Part shown: piece after piece, positions 8,431 through 18,000 of the stretch
Position numbering within the stretch: position 1 is the stretch's first letter
Layout: the number at the start of each line of letters is the position of its first letter
DNA from: JAVBMC01 sp031552845
GTDB taxonomy: Bacteria > Verrucomicrobiota > Kiritimatiellia > RFP12 > DVOR01
Assembly: GCA_031552845.1 (NCBI GenBank)
Contig: JAVBMC010000008.1
Span: 1 to 43,079, forward strand
Length of the DNA stretch: 43,079 nucleotides
Direction: 5' to 3'
Notes under the pieces: model-generated
What the model saw: only the letters and a program-made list of their open reading frames with translations
Database searches by the model: none
Told to the model about the DNA's origin: nothing
Translations under genes and position numbers: made by a program

Positions 8431-9063
8431 ATGAGCCAGTATCAGTCGAAGAATAGGTATGAGCGGTTTAGGACGATCGGGTCGTTGGTCTTTTGTGTTG
8501 TGATAGCGGCACTGATGCTGTTCGGCAAGAACAAATGGGGGCCTAAGCATGTTTTGCTGGAGGAAGGGCTTGTTGCGTTTGGGTGTTTCTGCGCGGGCAT
8601 CGGCGCATTGGGGCGGATCTGGGCATCGTTGTATATTTCGGGCTACAAGAATACCACGCTGGTGCAGGAGGGTCCGTATTCATTTTGCCGCAACCCGCTC
8701 TACCTCTTCAGCTTTATCGGCGCATTGGGCGTTGGGGCGATCTCGGAATCGTTCACTATCCCGCTGATCTTGTGCTTTGGTTTTGCGGCGTACTATCCGC
8801 TCGTTGTCCGCCGCGAGGAGCAGCGCCTTGAGGAATACTTTGGCAACACGTATCGGAATTACAAACAGCGCATTCCCGCATTCCTGCCGAAGTGGTCTGC
8901 GCTGCGTAACTTAAAACAGCCGGAGAGCTACACCGTCAATCCGCGCATCTTCTTCATGCGGATTGTCGATGCCCTATGGTTCATCTGGCTGATCGGCATC
9001 ATTGAGCTGATCGAAGCGTTTCACACAAAGGGTTGGCTGCCGGTCTGGTTCCGGTTCTACTAG
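8431..9063 (+). CDS. Membrane methyltransferase, ICMT/PEMT-like, 210 aa
   Basis: Integral membrane S-adenosylmethionine-dependent methyltransferase of the isoprenylcysteine carboxyl / phospholipid methyltransferase superfamily. The ATG at 8431 has CGGAGG 4-5 bases upstream; the longer frame from 8386 does not. Transmembrane segments lie around residues 12-30, 40-60, 90-125 and 175-195. The family C-terminal core is present: GPYSFCRNPLYL (cofactor-binding loop), then RREEQRLEEYFGNTYRNYKQRIPAFLP. Bacterial members often have unknown lipid or small-molecule substrates, and nothing here fixes one. The stop shares the CTAG tetranucleotide with the stop of the convergent, related gene at 9060. Confidence 0.85.
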   Translation: MSQYQSKNRYERFRTIGSLVFCVVIAALMLFGKNKWGPKHVLLEEGLVAFGCFCAGIGALGRIWASLYISGYKNTTLVQEGPYSFCRNPLYLFSFIGALGVGAISESFTIPLILCFGFAAYYPLVVRREEQRLEEYFGNTYRNYKQRIPAFLPKWSALRNLKQPESYTVNPRIFFMRIVDALWFIWLIGIIELIEAFHTKGWLPVWFRFY

Positions 9064-9812
9064 GGGCGGTCGTTCTCCAACACGCTGCTCTTGGTGCGGA
9101 TGATTTTGAGTACGGCGTAGAGGATGAAGGAGACGACCAGACCGACGACCAAATAGTTGAATTCAATCGGTTCGCTTTCCAATAACTCACCGGACACATA
9201 GAAGAATGCAAACACCGCGAAAACGCCGAGCAGGCCGTTCTTCTCTTTCTTCAACACCTTGCGCCAGCTGAAGGAATATTTAGGTTTGGCGAAGTGTTTA
9301 AGGCTTGGGATGAACGCCGGCGTGCGGCTGGCCCATGTCGTATACTCCTCGCCGAATTTGCGGCGCAGGAACTGTTCTTCGGCGAACATGATGCGCTCAT
9401 AGTACACCCAATACACGAAGATGAACGCCAGGATAAACCACAAGTTCGCCGTGAGCAGCGCCAGCCCCAGCCACATGAAGAAGTTGCCTAAGTACAGCGG
9501 ATGCCGCACGGTGGAATAGATGCCCGTCTGGTTCAACTCCTCCGCCACCTGTCCATGCGTGTTACGCCCCGACGTCCGCGCGGGCGTGTGGCCGATGGTG
9601 TAAACCCGGATGCCCAAACCGAAGAGCGAAATCAACAGACAGGCCCACTCGTAGTAATACTCAAACGTTTCATACTTTTCAATCCAGCAGTTGTGCGTAT
9701 ACTCATTATAAGCATGCACGCCCAACCCCAGCAACAGAAACGTCACCGGGATAAAACTCCGATAGCGGAACAACACATTACCCTGACTCTCAAACTCCTC
9801 TTGCAACGGCAT
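9060..9812 (-). CDS. Membrane methyltransferase, ICMT/PEMT-like, 250 aa
   Basis: Second membrane methyltransferase of the same superfamily, convergent with the gene at 8431. It has the motif block TGIYSTVRHPLYLGNFFMWLG and the late FAEEQFLRRKFGEEYTTWASRTPAFIP block, in the expected order. Hydrophobic segments lie near residues 20-35, 52-70, 120-145 and 200-235. The C-terminal extension (two extra predicted membrane segments after the core) is longer than in the neighbour. The two are clearly one family but too divergent to be a recent duplication. The AGAGAG upstream of the ATG at 9812 is only a weak ribosome site. Substrate unknown. Confidence 0.85.
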   Translation of the reverse strand: MPLQEEFESQGNVLFRYRSFIPVTFLLLGLGVHAYNEYTHNCWIEKYETFEYYYEWACLLISLFGLGIRVYTIGHTPARTSGRNTHGQVAEELNQTGIYSTVRHPLYLGNFFMWLGLALLTANLWFILAFIFVYWVYYERIMFAEEQFLRRKFGEEYTTWASRTPAFIPSLKHFAKPKYSFSWRKVLKKEKNGLLGVFAVFAFFYVSGELLESEPIEFNYLVVGLVVSFILYAVLKIIRTKSSVLENDRP

Positions 9813-10172
9813 AACAAATCTCTCTTTTCAACAGCTGACACTAATCAACGGAACCCTGCGTTCCGAACACTCCATGCACTGATTGTAGCACGCCGTTTTC
9901 CCGATAGCAAGCCGTTTACACTGCGCCCCAATGTTAAGCTTCGAACGACCCATTCCACCCCTAACTCCTGACGAAGCGCCTTAACGTCACACAGCACCAT
10001 TCCGCACCCAAACCTCAAAATCACCCCCGTCACCCAATCCAAAGCCCCCGCACCGAAGGCCTCAGCCACCGCTTCACCCTCCGCTTCGCGGCAAAATAAA
10101 GTCATCCGCAGAGCTGGTTGCAATCATTCACACCATACACTTTACTATATCTTTATGCACGTCAACCTTTTT
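9813..10172. other. Intergenic region with no supported gene
   Basis: About 360 bp between two minus-strand genes. A 92-codon frame here (9845-10123) has no ribosome site and a composition unlike real proteins. The stretch 10060-10100 (CCGCTTCACCCTCCGCTTCG) looks like a degenerate intergenic repeat. Nothing else was recognised. Confidence 0.5.
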
Positions 10173-10688
10173 TTATTTTGCTGTTGCGGGTGCTTTAGAT
10201 TCCAGCATTTTAAAAAAGTCGGCTCGCGTTAAAGGGGTGATTCCATCCGGGGCAAGCATCCATGCTTCAGCTTTTTTTCCATTTGCTGTAGGCTTCGTCA
10301 AGTCAGCACTTTGGTAAGTCACCATTGGCACCCCATTAGTTGAATAAACCGAGACTTCCAGCAATTGAACGCCTACTCCCGGATATTCAAACCACCACCC
10401 CGGATAAAATAATCCCGGACCGCCGAGCGGAACACTTTGGTCAGTGCGGCAAGCCAAGCGAATTGGTTCAACATAAGCACTGTAAAGAATGGGCGTGGTA
10501 AAATTTTTCTCCGTTCTTTCACGAAGCCACGCAAAATAATCCTTGTCAGTCATCGGCAGAAGTCCGGCAGGGGTCATAACCCAAGCATCGGAAGTCTCAC
10601 CGCTTAATGTTTTATTTGTCAAAACATTACTCCCATAATATGCCAAGAAATTGCCATGTTCCCAAAAAATCTTCATCTGCGCAATCAT
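10173..10688 (-). CDS. Unknown protein with internal duplicated motif
   Basis: Not recognised. ATG codons at 10688 and 10676 are both possible and neither has a visible Shine-Dalgarno; the frame is open to 10757 and has no signal peptide, so this may be the tail of a decayed larger gene. The notable feature is an internal repeat: DAWVMTPAGLLPMTDKDYF (about residues 34-52) and EAWMLAPDGITPLTRADFF (about 145-163), both followed by a short helix. Between them is a Trp/Tyr/Gly/Pro-rich stretch. It lies downstream of an RHS fragment, so it could be the cargo or immunity part of a displaced RHS cassette; that is inference from position only. Confidence 0.45.
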   Translation of the reverse strand: MIAQMKIFWEHGNFLAYYGSNVLTNKTLSGETSDAWVMTPAGLLPMTDKDYFAWLRERTEKNFTTPILYSAYVEPIRLACRTDQSVPLGGPGLFYPGWWFEYPGVGVQLLEVSVYSTNGVPMVTYQSADLTKPTANGKKAEAWMLAPDGITPLTRADFFKMLESKAPATAK

Positions 10689-10766
10689 ATTGCAAATTCT
10701 GCGACTTATCCCAACAGAGCCTGTCAAACAAAAGAACTCGTAGCAAATCCTATCTCATCATCCATC

Positions 10767-11090
10767 TCACAGAACGACTCCGGCGCACCTTGTCCCACAC
10801 AGTTGTGCGGCCTCAAAATCGCGATCACTCAGCGGCTCCGCCTTGAGTTTTGCGCTCTTTTGTTGTCCGTCTGCATCATATGCCAAGTTGTCAGTATTGA
10901 CCTGCGTGTATTGATTGAAGTTGTTAGCGGTATAGGTGTCAGTTGCGGCATCATTGAGCGAGTGTTCGGTATGGGTATCGATCAGGTCATAGGCATAGCC
11001 GAAGTAATTGCCGGCGATCTTTGTGCCGCTGACTTCCGAGCGGCTGTTACAGACAAGGTTTTGCACGGGGATTGTGAAGGTGAAAGCCAT
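10767..11090 (-). pseudogene. Decayed RHS/YD-repeat fragment
   Basis: Positions 10866-11048 encode 61 residues that match 49 of 61 residues of the large RHS protein (its 13310-13492 segment), from NSRSEVSG to YDADG. The flanks on both sides are unrelated to RHS: about 14 novel residues precede the match and 32 follow it before a stop. It has no signal peptide and lacks the RHS core end. It is best read as a leftover of an ancestral or displaced RHS gene end, not as a functional gene. Confidence 0.8.
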
Positions 11091-11117
11091 GTTATCTATA
11101 AAAGAGTATTTGTCAGT

Positions 11118-12050
11118 TTATCGAGTCCACGTTTTTAAGCAAATGTTTGTGCTCCACAGCGCCATTCCGGCATCTTTCGAGCCGGAATAAAGCTCTATGA
11201 TAAAATCCTCTTCTCCGTTGAATTCACCTGCAATATAAAAATCAGTTTCAAAATAGAAGAGCTGCCGAGGGTCATGACTCCAGCCGGGCCATTCAAGAGT
11301 CTGAATATCGGAGAAATGTTGTCGTGGTTCCTTTGAAGCTGCCTCAAAAAAACGTAAATTGATTGGCTCTGAAGATCCTGTATTAACATACCCGTTGATT
11401 TTGTAATAAGTGTGCCTAGTATTCTGAACCCTCACATCTTGAACCCTAGGCAACGGATCAGACCCACAATCCATACGCATTGATTTGTCCAGCAGTAATG
11501 TTTGTTCAATATCCGCAGATGCAGATTGAGCCAATCTAAGCATTTCTGCGACCATCTGTAATACTTTTCCCGTGGCTTGTCTTTCGTATTGAGTCGAGCT
11601 TTCTCTAATATCGACAAAGATACCTTCTCCACAATTTAAAGTCAATCTTGAGCAATAATCGTTTTGGCTTGAAGGCAGAATATTTACTTTCGCCAGACGA
11701 TTGGAAGTTCCAACAACGCACGTATCTTTAAAAAGACGCTGTGGCAAGGCACTATCGGGGCTATTCGCAAAAAAAATACGACACCCGCATGCCATTCTTC
11801 GCCCCGCTGGCTCCTTAGCTAACAAGTTTGCGTAATCTTCTCTCAGTTCAGCTTCATATTCATTTCCCCCATGTCGACCTATACGCCAATGACGCGATGC
11901 CCGCAAATAAGTAAACAATTTTTCCCTTACATCAACCTCAACCACTTGAATTTCTGAAGGGATAGACACCTCCATAACACGATTTTGTATCAGTTGATAA
12001 TATAAACAAACTGCCAAAATCAAAATCGCCACGCTTACAAAATACTTCAT
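11118..12050 (-). CDS. Membrane-anchored unknown protein coupled to the RHS gene; candidate immunity protein, 310 aa
   Basis: The product has one N-terminal hydrophobic segment (residues 4-20) after MKYF, then about 285 hydrophilic residues, so it should be anchored in the inner membrane with its body in the periplasm. I recognise no family. The ATG at 12050 overlaps the RHS stop as ATGA, and its ribosome site AGGAGG is embedded in the last Gly-Gly codons of the RHS gene, so translation is coupled. A small gene directly downstream of a polymorphic-toxin RHS gene is usually the cognate immunity gene. A periplasmic, membrane-tethered body would suit a toxin acting in the periplasm. It is larger than typical immunity proteins, so another role, such as an export accessory, remains possible. 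Confidence 0.6.
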   Translation of the reverse strand: MKYFVSVAILILAVCLYYQLIQNRVMEVSIPSEIQVVEVDVREKLFTYLRASRHWRIGRHGGNEYEAELREDYANLLAKEPAGRRMACGCRIFFANSPDSALPQRLFKDTCVVGTSNRLAKVNILPSSQNDYCSRLTLNCGEGIFVDIRESSTQYERQATGKVLQMVAEMLRLAQSASADIEQTLLLDKSMRMDCGSDPLPRVQDVRVQNTRHTYYKINGYVNTGSSEPINLRFFEAASKEPRQHFSDIQTLEWPGWSHDPRQLFYFETDFYIAGEFNGEEDFIIELYSGSKDAGMALWSTNICLKTWTR

Positions 12051-15000
12051 TTTATTCCTCCTGCTGAAGGTGAGGTGGGTGGATAAACGTTTTTGGGTAG
12101 CGTTATATTACCCTTCCATGTACCTTTTTCGTCAAAAGGCTTGGCATCATAGTAGTCCTCAACCAGCAATGCCCATTTATCTTCAATGCGGGTACCCGCA
12201 ATCGACGCCGATAACCCTGCGTGCCAATCGTACCTGTCAAAAAATTCCCAGTCTCCGGCAAACACATAACTGTTTTTTTTGCATATGACATCACCAGTGA
12301 ATGTAATCTTGAAGGCTCCAAACGCATGCATATAAGGCCCCTCTGTCGCTTCCAGTGCTACCGTCTTGTTGGAAAGTGCTACACGCTTTTCGAGCATCGG
12401 ATCAGGGATCCAGCTGCGAAGTTTTTGCTTCAGTTGGACACAGGGAGAATTTGTTGCTGGCAATGCATACAACATAGCTTTTTTCACATCGGAACTTGAG
12501 ATAGTATATTCCTTTCCACTACCTTCAAGCCAATGCGTCATGAGTTTCGCGGCTAAAGGGGACATGTATTTACCAAGGAAACTCAACTCTTTATACAATC
12601 TTAGCGCTGCATCAGCGGCAAACTCTTCTGTCGTTGGATCCCCCAACTGAGAAGTAATCCCTGCCACAAGCATATCCAAAAAAGGATGTCTTCCTAATCG
12701 ATCTGCACGATTTATTGCTTGATTTCGCAGAAGACAGTACAAATTCACCCCCCCTCTTTCTTCAATCGGATCACGGTTAAGCCAACGAGAAAGACTCGGT
12801 GAGTAAAACCGATAGCCGTAGTAGTAGAGGCTTGTTTCCGCGTCGTAGTACTTGGTGGAGAACCTGTAGCGGAAGTCATTGACCATGCTGCCGCTTTGCG
12901 CGATGGTATTGCCAAAGGCATCGTAGGTATATTGCGCAACCAGAGTTCCACTTTCGCTAACGTAAGCGAGGATATTGCCATTGTGGTCGTAGCAGGGGAA
13001 GTAGAAGTTGCCGCCGATGCTGACGGCGACAAGTCCACCCACACCGCCTGCGCCTTGCAGGCTTTCCGAGAGGTCCTTACCCCAGAAGTATTCGACGGTC
13101 TGTGTCACGCCACCACGTGTGATACGTTCTTGGATGAGGTTCCAGCCATCGTAGATGTAGGCCCGTGTTTCCGAGGGGGTCGTACGCTTCGTACGGCGGT
13201 GGAAGTGGTCATAGACATTGGAGACTTTCACCACGCCATTGGATGTGGCCGTGAGCAAGCGGTTCTCACAATCCCATGTGTATGACCAGACACCGTTGGT
13301 GAATAGGTTTCCATCAGCATCATACGTGGGATTATCGACATTAACCTGCGTGTACTGATTGAGGTTGTTGGCGGTATAGGTGTCAGTTGTTTCATCATTG
13401 AGAGAGTGCTCGGCATGATTGCCGATCAGATCGTACGTATAACCAAAATAATCACCAGCGATCTTCGCGCCGCTGACTTCCGAGCGGCTGTTATAAGTGA
13501 AGGTGTCTTGGTTACGGCTGATCAAGCGTTCTAAACCATCATACCGGTTAGATTGTACGTTTAAGACACTCCCATTAAATGTATAGAGAATGTTCGTAAC
13601 AGGATTACTCCTGAACTGATTACGTTTGATGGCGCGGCGGAAGGTTCTGTTGCCTGCGGTAATGATGTCGTGTCCAAAGGTAAATCCGCAGAGATTGGTG
13701 TAAACGAGACGGAAACCCCGTCCTTGTGCATTCGTACACCACAATCTCGCCAAGTCATTTTCTCGGTCATAGGCATAAGTCGTAATGCTGCTCTTCGCGT
13801 TACCGACGCTGACCCATAACGCAGACGGACGTTCATACTCGTCTACCTCATGTCGGATGTTCAGTGCCGGAACAACACTCGAGGCCGCAACAGATTCATT
13901 GGTAAGTGATTGTTTGGTGTTGTAGCCATACGTAGTTTGATATTGTGACGTAGAGTCCACAGTTGCCTGTTGCAACCTGCCTGCCGGTGTATAGATTCGA
14001 TCAACCGATGGCGTATGGTCTGCTGAGTAGGTTGTCGAATCTAACAGTCCCTGCGGGTTATAATGATTTTCTTTATAAACGCCACGCGCCCAAGTGGTGC
14101 GCGTGGGGCGGCCTTCTGGTGTATAGCCGTACAACACACGAGAACCGTCAGCATAGATCTTATTCGTCAGCAATCCGGTGACATGATCGTACAGCCAGCG
14201 GGTGGTATCCTGCGTTTCACCATCACGGGTTGTACTTAAGGAGATAACCCGCCCCGCGCTATCATAGGCATATTGCATTGGATACGTGTCACCAACTGTG
14301 GAAATCAGACGACCAAGCGAATCATAACCATTGACGATAGTGTTATTAAACGGATCTTTCCGCGTCAGCAAACGCCCGAATTCATCATAAGTAAACGTAT
14401 TGATATTTGAAAATCGTGGCCCCATCGTAGACTGCAACGGAAGGAGCAGATTATCATCAATTTCATAGAGGGGGAAACTACTCTGCGTACTGGTGGTTGC
14501 CAGAGCCGGAATACCATAATCATAAATTGCAAAATTATGGAGGAAACCATCGTAGTAGTGGAGTGAAAGCTTGGACCGTATTTTGTTTGTAATGACGGCG
14601 CCTGCAAAAGAATCCTGCCACGTGGGCGTTGCTTGGTCTGTCTGCCGAATGGTTCTCAGGAACTTGCTTTTAGGCGTAAAACTGGAGAACTCCATAGTAG
14701 TGTGGCCGTTGGGAGAGAGTGAAATCCTCTTTTCCCTTAATGCGTTTGAAAGTCCCGTTTTCTGAGAACGTGAAGAAGATGTCGCAATCACATCGCCCGC
14801 CAGTGAGGTCGTTTGTGTCTCAACCTCCCAAAGCTCGCCTTCAATCATCTCATACGTGGTTTCACTCACAGTCGTTATACCATTTCGTATTAAACCCACC
14901 TGTTGTCCTAGCGTATCATAAAGATTGGTCGTGGTCAAGGTTGTTCCAGGCTCCGTCGAAGATAAAACCCGGTATGTGGCGCCGTCATAGGTATACCCCG

Positions 15001-18000
15001 TTGTCCCCAGCGGCGTCTGAATCGAAATCAGCCGTCCTAAGAAATCATAAGACGACAACCGTGTTGTCACAGGCGACGGATAATCCGAGGCATCTGCAAC
15101 AGTTGTTTCTACTCGGCAGCCGTTGCTGTCATAGCGTGTCGAATGAACTTCTTTCGTCCACTCTTCATCATTATTCCAATATTTTTCCGTAACAGTATCG
15201 CCATTACGGAATGTGATATTTTTTGTCCATATGAGTTCGTCCACTTTGTTCGTGGCGAAAACTTGTGTTTCCGTTTCTTCACGGTCTTTGTAAGAGGTAT
15301 TCAATGTGACGGTTTGAATCCCACAACGGGAGGTATGTATGCCATAGTCCGATGTCCCACTCGGATAAATAGTTGTTTCAGGTGCACATGAAAAAGGACT
15401 GGAAAGGTCATTGACACCAACTGTGTACTGGCGATTTGTTGCCTGCCCAGCATACTGCGCGTTACGAACTACTCGATTTGTTTCTCGCCCCAAAGCGTCC
15501 ATAAAGTATTGAGTCACCCGATGTCCTTGAATCAAATCACCGACATTAAAACTCATTGGACGTTCTCGAAGTGTCACTTCTTCTAATGCATAATAGAGAT
15601 GATCCTGTCCCGTAACAGCTGAGCGAAGTGTTTTGACGCCATTACGGTCGGTTGTCGAAAGCAGACGGCAGCAGGAATACTCGTTGATGCTGGATGTGCC
15701 ATCAGGGAAATACGAGGCGGTTAAACGATTCTTATCATCATAAGTATTCGCCTGCCAGTCAATGTCAATTGTTTCGTCTTCTAAAAGCACACGTGTGGCG
15801 GTGTAGACTTCATTGCCAAAGGCAATATCTTTAATGCTGATTTCTTGCATACTCTTTCCGGCAATGCCATTGGGCGCCTCAGCGGTTGTTCTGGAAACTA
15901 CCGTTTGAACATGTGCCCAAGGTTGCCCCGGAATAAAGACGTGAAGTTCCGGATAATAACTGCCGGGGGTATACGTGTAGTCTGTAATCACGCCATCTTC
16001 ATCGATGGTTTGCACAGGTTCATCCCGCTGCCAATCCGCCAAAAACCAAAACATCGGGTTAGTGTAAGTCTCTTCATAAATAATCTCCAAACTGACGGCA
16101 TTACGAGGGTCATTGATCCCGGCATCTGGAGCGCCTGCCCGAATGGTAACCGTTTTGGTTTGAGGGGAGAGTTGATTGCCAGCCGGTGTAATAACAAACC
16201 ATGTACGCGACAGCAGTGTCAAAACGCCGTTTTCCAACAAATAGGTCTCTTGCATCCGAGGCTTATAGAAATCCACCTCACGGTTCACATCATCTTCACC
16301 CAATGGCGTATAATTCGACAGCGTTATCTTGGCGGTCAATCCCACCGGTAACGTTTCTATTGTTTTTGGAATATAACGGAAATAGATATCGTTACTTTCA
16401 AACTGATCTACAGGGAACAACGAACCATTCCACTGATCGACCCGCATAATTTCCCGACCATCATCGTCATAGGTCTGGTAACACCATGGCTGATCATCTC
16501 CATAGGTTGACCGCCGCTTACCGTGACGCCCCAGATGCTCGCTATCTTCCCAGTAAGAGAACTGCCGAGTCCGCACGGGCGCTCCAGGCGCACTCCACTC
16601 TTCCCGATGAATTTCACGCACACAGGCATTATGGCCGGAACCGACGCGCAGAGATTTGGTAATAACCTGCGACAATTTCTTTCCGCTGTCTATCTCTGTC
16701 AAGCTTCTGGTTTCCGTTAAAGTACCGTACAGTGGTCTGCTCAACCGATCCTCCTTTACCAAAGTCTCTTTTGTCCCGGTAATATGATCGATCCGTTCCC
16801 AGCTCCCATCTTCCATATGGCGGTATGTCATATCCCGCATGATATTAGCTAAGCGGCTGATTTTACGAACTCTAAAAGTTGTATTTTGATCAATATTGAA
16901 ATTTGTCAGTTCCCAGACGTGCTCCAATGATTCATTCGCTGTTTGATAAATTTCAATCCTAATTCCATTCGAGATGTTCATCGCACGAATGTCACGCCCT
17001 CGGTTATCGTCACAAACAATACGGTAAACACCATCGCGGCAGGAAGTCGTAATCTGCGCCCCCGAACGCTTTAACAGCTGCAAACAGTTTGTTGAAAGAG
17101 AAAGACTCCCCTCCGTCCGTAGCCACAAGAAGCCTGATATGACATCTTTCTCCGGAATGCCCAGCGGAATCCGGAAACCGAATGAATTAAAACTATCCCC
17201 TTCTAAATCGTCACAATTACCATTGGCACAGCCGGAGCTGCAGGAGGAGGAACAAGGATCCGGGCGGGAATACTCCGTCGGCAGCACCAACGAGTGAAAG
17301 GCATCGCCAGACCAAACAACTTTACCATCAAAGTAGACGTTAGCCCAACGCCAAAACGTCGTGTTATCCGGATCAAAGTCATGATCATGCGCCTCCTCAT
17401 CCGGCAGAATAGTATACGTGAGATAATCCAACAACGAGTCATTTCCCAACGCCACCCTCGGGACAGCGTTACAGTGAAGCTTGCCGCTACCTTTAAACAG
17501 CCAATCACGGCGCAAGCAATCGCTATCCAACGGATAAGTGGATTCTTTCACATACGTCTCGACTTCGGCATCATAAATCAAATCCTCTTCGCCCCAATGG
17601 TGGTCACGTCCATAATCCAAGCTAGGCGCGAATGCCAGCAACATGGCATTGGTTCCCGGCTCAAACGGCATAGCCCCCAACGGCGACGCCATCGCAGTAT
17701 TTTGCGGCACTTGAAGTACATGCAATGCATTCTGCTGAGACGGATTGTTTGCCGGGATCTTAAACGCCGGCAGCGGATAAACTCCGGCTCCCGGAACCTC
17801 TAATGTTCCCCGCAATCCATTGCCATTTTTATCAGGCACAAACACAAGTCCGGAATCTGCAAATGCGCTGGCATATGATTCAATCTCCGCTTGAGATGGC
17901 GTCACTGAAAACGGACGGCTCTTAATATTAAACACAGCTTTCAGAATTGCGCCTTGCATGTTGCAATTAAATAGTACATAATCCGTCTGATCCCTTTGCG

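Noticed and set aside
9845..10123. 92-codon minus-strand frame
   Set aside because: No ribosome site, no recognisable domain, overlies a repeat-like intergenic stretch.
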